Shown here in pieces: positions 18,300 through 25,213 of a stretch of DNA of 64,000 bases. The stretch's first letter is position 1, and every line of letters begins with the position of its first letter. Where the stretch lies: assembly GCA_903789375.1 (NCBI GenBank), contig CAIFEB010000002.1:124001-188000 (forward strand). Direction: 5' to 3'. A program made the position numbers and the translations under genes. The notes beneath the pieces were generated by a model, which made no database searches, was not told the DNA's origin, and worked only from the letters and a program-made list of their open reading frames with translations. The stretch is from an uncultured Eggerthellaceae bacterium (lineage in GTDB: Bacteria; Actinomycetota; Coriobacteriia; Coriobacteriales; Eggerthellaceae).

Positions 18300-18313
18300 T
18301 CACCCCCGTCACA

Positions 18314-18355
18314 CTCCTAAAGCAGGTGGCGCCTTCGAATCCGCCGGGGGCGCCA
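18314..18355 (+). repeat. Degraded tRNA-Arg (CCT) 3'-end fragment, att-like scar 2
   Basis: CTCCTAAAGC...TTCGAATCCGCC...GGGGGC...CCA order is kept but small deletions and substitutions break the T arm. It is the third occurrence of the tRNA 3' end and the most degraded. Confidence 0.75.
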
Positions 18356-18364
18356 CGAATAATC

Positions 18365-18404
18365 GCAGGCCAGAGGGCAAGTTCCCTCTGGCCTGCTTTT
18401 GTTT
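18365..18404 (+). terminator. Terminator-like hairpin after scar 2
   Basis: GCAGGCCAGAGGG (18365-18377) pairs with CCCTCTGGCCTGC (18384-18396), then TTTTGTTT. Third member of the tRNA-Arg terminator family. Confidence 0.8.
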
Positions 18405-18570
18405 CGAAGCGGGATACAGCGCAATTGTCGCGGCAAGGCGTAGAGGCCCGCGTCGTCGGCATCACTCAGCTGTCCAGCATCGCAGTTAACTCTTCAACCA
18501 GCCGTTAACTTTTCAGCGATTTGAATTCTACTCGTTGAGCATAAACCTCATTGATTCTGCTGTAGAATGC

Positions 18571-18594
18571 AAGACATCAGAATACGATTGTCTT
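18571..18594. promoter_or_regulatory. Inverted repeat before the toxin-antitoxin genes
   Basis: AAGACA (18571-18576) and TGTCTT (18589-18594) are 16 bp upstream of the antitoxin start, and TAGAAT lies just before them. RelB-type antitoxins repress their own promoters through such palindromes, so this is a candidate operator. Confidence 0.5.
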
Positions 18595-18610
18595 ACGTTG
18601 GGAGGACATT

Positions 18611-18874
18611 ATGGCATCTGTGACCGTCAGGGTCGACGAGAAGACCAAAGAAGAGGCCTCGAGAATCGTCGAGGATTTCGGGTTCGACCTGTCTTCTGTC
18701 ACTCGAGCCTTCTACCGCCAAATCGTACGAGAGAACCGCATCCCCCTGAACCTTTCGTATGAGGAGCCTAATCGGGATTCCCTTGAGTCGATTCGCGAGG
18801 CCAACGAGATAATCGCAAAGGGAGAACCCAGCTACAAGTCTGCAGAGGAAATGTTCGACGCCATGGGGGTGTAG
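18611..18874 (+). CDS. RelB/DinJ-family antitoxin
   Basis: An 87-residue protein with the ribbon-helix-helix N-terminus of RelB/DinJ antitoxins (MASVTVRVDEKTKEEASRIV, then LSSVTRAFYRQIVRENRIP) and a C-terminal toxin-wrapping tail (SYKSAEEMFDAMGV). It should bind the toxin encoded next and repress the operon. GGGAGG precedes the ATG. The toxin GTG start is 2 bp after this stop. Confidence 0.9.
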   Translation: MASVTVRVDEKTKEEASRIVEDFGFDLSSVTRAFYRQIVRENRIPLNLSYEEPNRDSLESIREANEIIAKGEPSYKSAEEMFDAMGV

Positions 18875-18876
18875 GC

Positions 18877-19167
18877 GTGTTCAAAGTCAGCTACACCTCG
18901 CGGTTCGAACGCGATGTAAAGATGCTTGTGCGAAAGCACTACGACATAGGGCTACTCAAAGAAGTCGTCGAGCTTGTCTCCGAAGACACGGATGACTCAC
19001 GAGCCATCTTGCGCCAACGTCACAATATGCATGTTTTGAAAGGCGCGTGGTCTGGGAGCAGCGAGTGCCATGTCGCTAATACCGGTGACTGGTTGGTTAT
19101 CTGGAAGACGGAGAACGGCTTGGCGGTCTTCCTTCGCACGGGAACTCACGATGAGCTGTTCAGGTAA
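18877..19167 (+). CDS. YafQ/RelE-family mRNA interferase toxin
   Basis: A 96-residue RelE-superfamily toxin that cleaves mRNA on the ribosome. It starts FKVSYTSRFERDVKML and keeps the YafQ features: a HVLKGAWSGSSECHV segment, WLVIWKTENG, and the C-terminal RTGTHDELF with the catalytic histidine position. GTG start at 18877, 2 bp after the antitoxin stop, so expression is coupled to the antitoxin. It sits in the accessory region, downstream of tRNA scar 2. Confidence 0.9.
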   Translation: MFKVSYTSRFERDVKMLVRKHYDIGLLKEVVELVSEDTDDSRAILRQRHNMHVLKGAWSGSSECHVANTGDWLVIWKTENGLAVFLRTGTHDELFR

Positions 19168-19320
19168 GGCGGAACGAGCAGCGCTCGCCCGCTAGTCGAC
19201 ACGATGGTCACAAAGTCCATCCTCATCGTCGTCTATATCGGCCGGCAGGATGCTCAACCCACAAGCGGAACCGACGGGCAGCACGGTCGAAAGCGTCCTG
19301 CGCGCATTTCTGCGCCCATT

Positions 19321-19399
19321 TCACTCTTCGCCTGTACGGATGCGACGGTGCTTCTCCTGAACAGCCTTGCGCGCCTTCGCCTGGCCTTCGATTGCTTGG
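19321..19399 (-). pseudogene. Duplicated 3' end of the Sel1-repeat gene
   Basis: 79 bp that match 17248-17326, the last 26 codons of the Sel1 gene including its stop, with 2 substitutions. The rest of the gene is absent. It abuts the 3' end of the next ATPase gene, so it marks a past duplication followed by deletion. Confidence 0.75.
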
Positions 19400-19428
19400 C
19401 AAATCGCAGGTGCCTGCAAGGCCTCGCA

Positions 19429-20805
19429 TCAGTACAACTCCTCTATCGATATGAGCCGTGCGGCGTCCGGCGCCGCACCTTTGAAGCCCGACCGCGAGAA
19501 GAAACCGTACGCGTAGCTGCTAAGCCCCGAGGATTTGACCTGGGCAATCTCTTCTTCCATCATCTTCGTCGTAACAGGTGTAGAGCGGAATTTCGCTTCG
19601 TAGAAGATATAGCCCTTTGGGTCGCGCGTCACGATGTCGAACTCCCCGTTCGCGTGCGTCGCCGGGTCGTCGTACCAGTACTTGCCGATTTCCGAGAATG
19701 CTTCGGGCATATTCCCTGCGCGATTTTGCCTAATCAGGTACTGGCGGCACACCTCTTCGAAACGATGCGGCACGAAGCTGGCCTCGAAATCCTCGTGCAC
19801 GTAGCGCTCGAAAAATGCATCGGGGCTCATCACCATGCGCTGCGATGAATAGCGGAAAAGGTACCGATAGTAGAACAGCGACAAGCCGTCGGTAATGTGA
19901 TAGCTTGACTTCCGCTTGTTGTTGGGATCGTTGATCGGGGTCTGCTTCCGAACGAGCTCCATGCCGATGAGCTTGTCGAGGACGTTGACCATGGCGGGGC
20001 CGCTCGAGACATGCGATTGGTCGAGAATGTCCTTGTACCGGGAGAAGCCTTGCGCCAGCGCTCCAAAGACCTCGTTCGCATTTGCGATCTTCGATATCTT
20101 AGAGGAAAGGTAGAGCGGCACCTCGTTTTCCAGCCGCGACCCCGGCTCTGCGAGAAGGCACATGATGTTCTCGTTCACGCTCAGCGAGGGATCGACGAAC
20201 TTGTTGTAATACGGAATTCCGCCGAAAACGCTGTACAGACGCACCTTGTCCTCAGCAGAGAAGCTCGGATAGAAGAGCGCGGAGTCGTAGTAGTCCATGG
20301 GTTCAAGCGCAATGGTTTGGTCGACCCTGCCGTACAGAGGGCTGTCTCGTTCGAGCAGGGTCTTCATCACCTCGACGTACGAGCCGCACAGCACGAGCGA
20401 AAGCTGCGATGCAACCGCAAAGCGGTCGATCAGCGTTTGAACGACGCTGTCGAACCCCTTGATCGCACTTCGCAGGTACGGGTACTCGTCCAGAACGAGG
20501 ATGAGCTTCGATTCGCTCGATTGCGTGAAGAGAAATTCGAGCAGCTTTTCCATGCTCGGAAAGGCCAGTGGGGGAAGTCCATACGCCTCCGAGACGAGGG
20601 CGGCAAGGCTCTCGACGTTGTTCTCCTCCGAGGTCTCCTTGCACTCGTAATAGATGGCACGAGCATCCGATTGCGCCAGCGCCTGCTTGATGAGCTCGCT
20701 TTTCCCCACACGTCTGCGGCCGTAGATGAGCGTTACGTTCTGCCCGCGAACCTCGAAGGTTCTCTGCATGAGGCTGAGCTCGTGCTCGCGACCGTGAAAC
20801 GTCAT
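19429..20805 (-). CDS. Predicted ATPase with DUF234 / PD-(D/E)XK-like C-terminus
   Basis: A 458-residue protein of the archaeal-type ATPase family (ATPase_2). Walker A YGRRRVGKS at about residues 28-35, Walker B LILVLDEYPYL, sensor-like LVLCGSYVEVM, then a helical/winged-helix region and a C-terminal domain with GEFDIV and FYEAKFR, the spacing expected for a PD-(D/E)XK nuclease-like core (DUF234). The start is ATG at 20805 with AAAGGAG 5 nt upstream. TATAAT at 20838-20843 and ACTCA/TGAGT boxes lie just upstream. Function is unknown for the family. It belongs to a different subfamily from the other two NTPases in this region. Confidence 0.87.
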   Translation of the reverse strand: MTFHGREHELSLMQRTFEVRGQNVTLIYGRRRVGKSELIKQALAQSDARAIYYECKETSEENNVESLAALVSEAYGLPPLAFPSMEKLLEFLFTQSSESKLILVLDEYPYLRSAIKGFDSVVQTLIDRFAVASQLSLVLCGSYVEVMKTLLERDSPLYGRVDQTIALEPMDYYDSALFYPSFSAEDKVRLYSVFGGIPYYNKFVDPSLSVNENIMCLLAEPGSRLENEVPLYLSSKISKIANANEVFGALAQGFSRYKDILDQSHVSSGPAMVNVLDKLIGMELVRKQTPINDPNNKRKSSYHITDGLSLFYYRYLFRYSSQRMVMSPDAFFERYVHEDFEASFVPHRFEEVCRQYLIRQNRAGNMPEAFSEIGKYWYDDPATHANGEFDIVTRDPKGYIFYEAKFRSTPVTTKMMEEEIAQVKSSGLSSYAYGFFSRSGFKGAAPDAARLISIEELY

Positions 20806-20819
20806 GGCGTCTCCTTTAC

Positions 20820-20870
20820 TCAGTTTCGATTGACTCAATTATAGCTGAGTCAGTTTTTGTTGAGTTAAAG
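20820..20870 (-). promoter_or_regulatory. Promoter region with repeated ACTCA boxes upstream of the ATPase
   Basis: On the minus strand TATAAT (20838-20843) is surrounded by ACTCA and TGAGT boxes, including the inverted pair TGACTCA near 20831-20837 and TGAGTCA near 20846-20852. They look like operator half-sites over the promoter; the -35 is not consensus, which would fit a regulated promoter. Confidence 0.5.
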
Positions 20871-20910
20871 TTTTCACTGGAACATGGCGGGGGTGAAATG
20901 CCGGCGGGGG
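20845..20910. repeat. 66-bp dispersed repeat with ACTCA boxes, copy 2
   Basis: Second copy of the segment at 18234-18299, 60 of 66 positions identical, no gaps. Here it forms the upstream half of the ATPase promoter region. Confidence 0.75.
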
Positions 20911-21126
20911 AACATGCGCGACTGCGCATGCATACATATGAGCACTAGCTTACCTTGTGACGTGGTGAATCGTCGGGCAATTCACGCGGATTTTCGAGCG
21001 TGAAAATGGCCCGGTTCGACGTTCAGGCGTGGAGCAGCCCAGCGTATAAGTTCGGAACGATTGCGATTGGGAAGTTGCGAATGCCCCGCGCACGAGGTTG
21101 CACGGACGACACGGGCGGGCTCAGCC
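20911..21126. other. Spacer between the ATPase promoter and the first 23-bp array
   Basis: No supported gene and no clear signal. Confidence 0.4.
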
Positions 21127-21296
21127 GTCCAACTTGCGAAGTCGCGCACCCAAGGCATGTGATGGCAGCCGTCCAACTTGCAGGTTCAGAATCTTCCAAC
21201 ATGCGGAACAGATTCAGTCCAACTTGCTGGTTGAAAACCGTCCAACTTGCGGGTTTGAAACAGTCCAACTTGCATACTCAAAACGGTCCAACTTGC
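21127..21296. repeat. Array 1 of 23-bp-period repeats, core GTCCAACTTGC
   Basis: The 11-nt core GTCCAACTTGC (one variant TTCCAACATGC) starts at 21127, 21171, 21194, 21217, 21240, 21263 and 21286. The last six are exactly 23 bp apart; the first gap is 44 bp. The 12 nt between cores vary but often contain GGTT and AAAAC. The period is not a multiple of 3, so it is not a coding repeat. It lies about 280 bp upstream of the promoter of the ATPase at 19429-20805 and about 250 bp past the 3' end of the ATPase at 21543-22838. Confidence 0.85.
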
Positions 21297-21542
21297 AGGA
21301 CCCCTGGTCGCAGCCCAGATCACACCCGGGCAAAACCCACCAACGGATGGCCCGAATCGATGCAAGACTGCTCATTACGACGGCTGTTACCTCTTCATGC
21401 ACCAGATGCAAAAAATGGCAGAGAAGGTCCCCGCCGTAGGTTGAACCAGGGTCTTATCGGCCGGCCCAGATAGGCGTCGTGTTTGCCGCGCTTTCAAGTC
21501 GTATGTCTCGGGTCATTAACGATCCTTTATCCTCACCGGCAA
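21297..21542. other. Spacer between array 1 and the second DUF4143 ATPase
   Basis: No supported gene or terminator hairpin seen. Confidence 0.4.
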
Positions 21543-22838
21543 TCACGCCCCCAAGAGCGCCGCGGGAATCACCAGCACGCCGTCTTTGCGCGTGTAGGCC
21601 AGGCTCCCGCGACCCACAACGACGGCAAGAAACGCAGGTGCGGCGTTCTTCGCGGCAAGGTTCGAAGTGACACGGTCGCGCAGCTTCAGCAGGCTTTCTG
21701 CCCCTTCGTCGGCTTTCGTGTCACTGAGCTTCACCTCGATTCCCGCCCACCGGTCGCCGCACTCCACGATGGCATCGACCTCAAGGCCGCGGTCGTCGCG
21801 GTAGTACCACAGCTCGTTGCCCAACCCGGCATAGGTTGAGAGGAACACGCGCAAGTCTCTGATCACAAGGTTTTCGAAGAGCATGCCGAGCGTCTGCGTG
21901 TCTCGAAGAAGCCGCGAAGGAGTCGCACCGATGAGCGCCGCTGCAATGGAAGGGTCGCAGAAGTAGTGCTTGGGTTTGACCCGGACCCGCGACTTCGAGC
22001 GCAATGCCGGCTCCCATCCGCGCAAATCCTCGATAAGCATGAGGCGCGTAAACAATTCGAGATACGAAGCAATTGTATCGGCATCGGGAACATGATCCGC
22101 ATAACCCATGTCCTTCGCCAGAGTCTTGTAAGTAGCCGCCTGGCTTTCGTTCAGCGCAAGCGCCCGCAGCAGCCTGCGCGCCGTGTCTGGCGAACGGCGC
22201 TCGTCAGCAACATTGACGTCGAGTACCGACTGCACATACTGACGCGCTGTTTCGGCGGCGGCTTCGTCGGAAAGACCAAGGTTGGCGGGCCAGCCCCCCC
22301 GGCAGCACCACCGCGCTACATCGGATATCTGCGTCTCGCATCGTGCGGGGGCAAGCTCTTGCCCATCGAGCAGCGCTGCCATCGAAACGCTCCCCGCGGA
22401 GTCCCCCGTTTCAACGAGCGCCATCGGCCGCATGCGCAGCCGGGCGATCCTGCCCGCACCAGAATGATGAACTCGTTCGCGCATATCCTGCTTCAAGGAA
22501 GTTGAGCCGGTGAGCAGGAGCTGGCCCCGCTTGTTGCCGGAATCGTCGACGTATCTGCGTGCAGCGTCCCATACTTCGGGAACCTCCTGCCACTCGTCCA
22601 CGAGATGCGGGGTGTCGCCCATGAGCGCAAGTTTGGGGTCGACCTCTGCTGCTTCGCGCACCGCCGGCTCATCAAGCCTGGCCACGCTCGTCGACCGCGA
22701 AAGCGCCGTCCACGTCTTGCCGCACCACTTGGGACCAGTGACCTCGACGCAACCGAACGCATCCATGAGAAAATCGAGACGACTTTCGATAAGCCGAGGC
22801 TTGTACCCCTTCGGAGTGAGTTTTGCTGAGCTGGACAT
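21543..22838 (-). CDS. Predicted AAA ATPase with DUF4143 nuclease-like C-terminus (2)
   Basis: A 431-residue P-loop ATPase. Walker A TGPKWCGKT at about residues 34-42, Walker B HLVDEWQEV, LTGSTSLK sensor, a winged-helix-like region, and a C-terminal DUF4143 domain with LEVDAIVECGDRWAGIEVKLSD, the D...EVK spacing of PD-(D/E)XK proteins. It is related to, but clearly different from, the ATPase at 15167-16456 (the P-loop has PKWCGKT instead of RRCGKT). ATG at 22838 with GAGG 5 nt upstream. A four-unit 23-bp array begins 20 bp upstream of the start codon, so the array lies in its leader or promoter. Function unknown. Confidence 0.88.
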   Translation of the reverse strand: MSSSAKLTPKGYKPRLIESRLDFLMDAFGCVEVTGPKWCGKTWTALSRSTSVARLDEPAVREAAEVDPKLALMGDTPHLVDEWQEVPEVWDAARRYVDDSGNKRGQLLLTGSTSLKQDMRERVHHSGAGRIARLRMRPMALVETGDSAGSVSMAALLDGQELAPARCETQISDVARWCCRGGWPANLGLSDEAAAETARQYVQSVLDVNVADERRSPDTARRLLRALALNESQAATYKTLAKDMGYADHVPDADTIASYLELFTRLMLIEDLRGWEPALRSKSRVRVKPKHYFCDPSIAAALIGATPSRLLRDTQTLGMLFENLVIRDLRVFLSTYAGLGNELWYYRDDRGLEVDAIVECGDRWAGIEVKLSDTKADEGAESLLKLRDRVTSNLAAKNAAPAFLAVVVGRGSLAYTRKDGVLVIPAALLGA

Positions 22839-22857
22839 ATCTGCCTCGCTATCTGGT

Positions 22858-22949
22858 CATTCGGTATTTTGCACACTTTTCATTCGGTATTTTACCAACT
22901 TTTCGTTCGGGATTTTGCGCGGGTTTCGTTCGGTATTTTGCATATGCCC
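22858..22949. repeat. Array 2 of 23-bp-period repeats, core TTCGGTATTTTGC
   Basis: Four direct units start at 22858, 22881, 22904 and 22927, each exactly 23 bp: CATTCGGTATTTTGC, CATTCGGTATTTTAC, CGTTCGGGATTTTGC, CGTTCGGTATTTTGC, each followed by about 8 variable nt ending in T or C runs. On the coding strand of the adjacent ATPase the core reads GCAAAATACCGAA. The period equals that of array 1 but the core differs. Confidence 0.85.
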
Positions 22950-23153
22950 TTCAATCGGAAAATTGCAACAATGCGGCCCACCGAAGCTCATTGGCCTCTC
23001 CGCAATATCCACCCTTTCACCTGGTCATATTTATGAAACACGATGGTCGCAAACTGTTAATTACCCGGACATGCAGGCAAAACGGCTCAGCAACGTTGCC
23101 CCCCTAGATTCAACACTGTATTGATTCCCAGAAATCACGAGAGGGAGGGCACC
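22950..23153. other. Spacer between array 2 and a truncated open frame
   Basis: No supported gene. The right end holds GAGGGAGGG, the ribosome-binding site of the next frame. Confidence 0.4.
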
Positions 23154-23288
23154 ATGGCAGAAACGCTCAACGCAACGGAAAGGGCTGGCGCCACGGCGGT
23201 CGCGGAGAGCCCGACATTCAAGCTCGATCCAAGACATGTGGCAACCTGGATTGGCAACCCCTATTTGGACAGTTTTTTCAGAGACTGA
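23154..23288 (+). pseudogene. 5' fragment of an unidentified gene cut by an IS remnant
   Basis: A 44-codon frame with a strong ribosome-binding site (GAGGGAGGG, 4-5 nt before the ATG). The first 38 codons read as ordinary coding sequence (FKLDPRHVATWIGNPYLD); the frame then enters the IS3-type end at 23267 and stops at once. I do not recognise the family. The likely history is insertion of the IS and loss of the 3' part. Confidence 0.5.
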
Positions 23289-23703
23289 GACCCGCATTTC
23301 CGAACTCGACCGGACTCTCGCAGCCTAGCTTCGAGTGCAGCCTGAAATGGTTGCGCCAGTGGACGTAGTCGTTCAGCTCGACCTGCAGCTCGTGCAGCGT
23401 CGGGAGGCTCTCCCTGCAGGTGAACCCGGCCTTCAGCATCCTGTTCGTCGACTCGTCGACCGCGTTGTCGTACGGGCGGCCCTTCCCCGAGAGGGACGAC
23501 CGTTGCGTTGATGGAGTTGACCCAGCGCCGGAGGGTCGACCGGCCGAGACCGTGCTCGGCCATGATCTCATGGGGCGGCTTGCCGCCGCTGCAAAGCTCG
23601 ACTGTCTGCCGCTTGAGCTCCTCGGTGAAGCGCCTGGGATGCTTCGGATCGGCCATCTCGTCCCGCCTTTCTCGGGTACCCCCCGTACCTCATGAAACTG
23701 TCC
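23267..23703 (-). mobile_element. IS3-type element remnant (orfA start joined to orfB end)
   Basis: On the minus strand an orfA start (MADPKHPRRFTEELKRQTVEL, helix-turn-helix GLGRSTLRRW) begins at 23656. After about 50 codons it is joined out of frame to the 3' end of orfB (RPYDNAVDES, LHELQVELNDYVHWRN, RLHSKLGCESPVEF). About two thirds of orfB, including most of the DDE core, is missing. The outer ends carry GGACAGTTT (from 23267) and AAACTGTCC (to 23703), a 9-bp inverted repeat. No target-site duplication is evident. Non-functional. Confidence 0.8.
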
Positions 23704-23781
23704 GGGATAGTGTGGCCAATCCAGCTCGCGAAGGTCGGACTTCAGGGTCTCCTCGTTGAATGTTACGATGGGCTCGGACAT
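23704..23781 (-). pseudogene. IS256/Mutator-type transposase 5' remnant
   Basis: A GGAGG site precedes the ATG at 23781, and the first 20 codons (MSEPIVTFNEETLKSDLREL) match the start typical of IS256-family transposases. The frame then runs into the IS3-type remnant, so only the 5' tip survives. The family call rests on memory of this N-terminus. Confidence 0.6.
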
Positions 23782-24031
23782 GGTCTTCCTCCAGTCTGAT
23801 CGAATCCAGGCAGCTCGAATCATACCGGGGCGGGCCGTGCCCTCCTCTCTATCTGGACGCTATTCCGCTGTCAAAGTGCGCAAGAATTGTACGTTACTCC
23901 GAGCGCATTGCGCGCCGCATCGCCTGGGCGGCAGAGCAAACGGCTCCTCAATGCCAGCCGCGGCAGCGTGAACGATTGGGCGTATAAGGTTTTCTGTCAG
24001 AAAACGAGCGAGGAAAAAGAGGGCTGGATCT

Positions 24032-24364
24032 GTGGACGCAATCGGCAAACTGGTAATGAATCGGATACTTGATGTGACCAGCGAGCTTGAAGCTTGCGTA
24101 CGCGACCGCTTCGAACCTCACGAGGGCGTTTTCCGTCTGAACGACTCTGGCGAATACGTCTCAGAAAACGACTGGCTGAATGTTTGGGAAAGCCGACCAA
24201 CGTGGTGGCAGAAAGCATGGATGCTTGCGGGCAACGGTCAATACACGGCTTCTGATGTTGCCGTCATGAGTATCGCTGAAATCGAGCACGCCTACGACGA
24301 CCCGAGCTTTGAGCCGGAATACGCCTACTACACCGAAGTCGACGGGAGAGGTTTACCGGAGTAA
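24032..24364 (+). CDS. Small protein of unknown function
   Basis: 110 residues from GTG 24032 (AGAGGG 8 nt upstream); an ATG at codon 9 is the alternative. The product is acidic, with RFEPHEGVFRLNDSGEYVSENDWLNVW, WWQKAWMLAGNGQYTASDVAVMS and YDDPSFEPEYAYY, and no membrane helix or signal peptide. I do not recognise it. The Trp- and Tyr-rich, non-repetitive composition supports a real gene. It sits between IS remnants and aroK at the right edge of the accessory region. Confidence 0.6.
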   Translation: MDAIGKLVMNRILDVTSELEACVRDRFEPHEGVFRLNDSGEYVSENDWLNVWESRPTWWQKAWMLAGNGQYTASDVAVMSIAEIEHAYDDPSFEPEYAYYTEVDGRGLPE

Positions 24365-24518
24365 CGTTTCGGCTGTTTCGCTAAAAGCGGCGATAAAAGC
24401 AGCGGCCAGCATTTTGCGCAGTGTCGCCCATGCGTTTTCCCGAACGAAACCCACGCAAAATGCCTGATGACCGAATAATACGAACGCCGACGGGTTGAAT
24501 CCGCCGGTAATACCCGCG
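24365..24518. other. Spacer downstream of the unknown small gene
   Basis: Convergent with the shikimate-kinase-like gene. No clear terminator or gene seen. Confidence 0.4.
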
Positions 24519-25043
24519 CTACTTCTGGTAATGCTCCAGAGCCGAGGCAACCTTGCGGGCCGCGGCGGTGATGGACAGGTCGTCCACGTTCACCGTCAGA
24601 TCGGCGTACTTTTCGTACAGCGGCCGGCGCTCCTCGTACAGGTCATGCATGCTCATGCTGATGCCGCCCTTGAGCACCACGCCGCGCTCCTGCAGGTCGG
24701 TGAGGCGCGACATCATGGATTCGTATGAAACCTCCAGGTAGACAACCGTTCCGATGCTGCTCAGGTGCTGCATGGCCTCGTCGGAGTACACCGCGCTGCC
24801 ACCGGTTGCGAGCACCGTGTCGTCCAGCTTCATGTCGCACAGGACGGCGTTCTCAACGTGGATGAAGCCCTCCGGACCCATCGCGTCGATGATCTTCTGC
24901 AGCGTCTTGTCGGTCTGGTTCTGGATGACCAGATCGGCGTCCTCAAACTTCTTGTTGATGATCTTCGCGAGCACGATGCCCAGCGTCGATTTGCCCGCAC
25001 CGGGCATGCCGATCAGAATGACGTTGCTGTTCGAATCGCTCAT
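24519..25043 (-). CDS. aroK: Shikimate kinase family protein
   Basis: A 174-residue NMP-kinase-fold protein. Walker A GMPGAGKST, FEDADLVIQ in the place of the shikimate-binding Asp, ATGGSAVYS in the place of the GGG motif, and ERRPLYEKYADLTV near the end are shikimate-kinase-like. Two substrate features differ: the usual FR..E is FIHVEN, without the Arg, and the third Gly of GGG is Ser. So it may act on shikimate or have drifted to another substrate. ATG at 25043 with GAGGAG 8 nt upstream; 28 further codons can be read upstream without a start signal. No other aro gene is nearby. Confidence 0.7.
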   Translation of the reverse strand: MSDSNSNVILIGMPGAGKSTLGIVLAKIINKKFEDADLVIQNQTDKTLQKIIDAMGPEGFIHVENAVLCDMKLDDTVLATGGSAVYSDEAMQHLSSIGTVVYLEVSYESMMSRLTDLQERGVVLKGGISMSMHDLYEERRPLYEKYADLTVNVDDLSITAAARKVASALEHYQK

Positions 25044-25213
25044 CAGTGCACTCCTCGCGCTCGTGGCTAGATTGCGTTCATTGTACGGCAAGCACGCATG
25101 AACAGCGCGCCAGCGCCGACCATGCAATCAAATCTCCCCAGCTCCCACCGACGCTCCGCAGCCCCACACAGCTCCAAATCGCCACAAGCGCGCACCGGCT
25201 CGCGCGAGAGCCT

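Noticed and set aside
16821-18355. Two further functional tRNA-Arg genes
   Set aside because: Both copies lack the 5' half (acceptor and D arms), so they cannot fold into a tRNA.
17248-18465. Longer start for the Sel1-repeat protein
   Set aside because: The extra N-terminal codons read through the tRNA-Arg fragment and its terminator; the ATG at 18111 has a ribosome-binding site.
21127-22949. CRISPR array
   Set aside because: Repeats are only 11-15 nt conserved, the intervals are about 8-12 nt, and no cas gene is present.
14434-23781. A functional integrative element or prophage
   Set aside because: No integrase, relaxase, capsid or terminase gene is visible; only scars and remnants remain.
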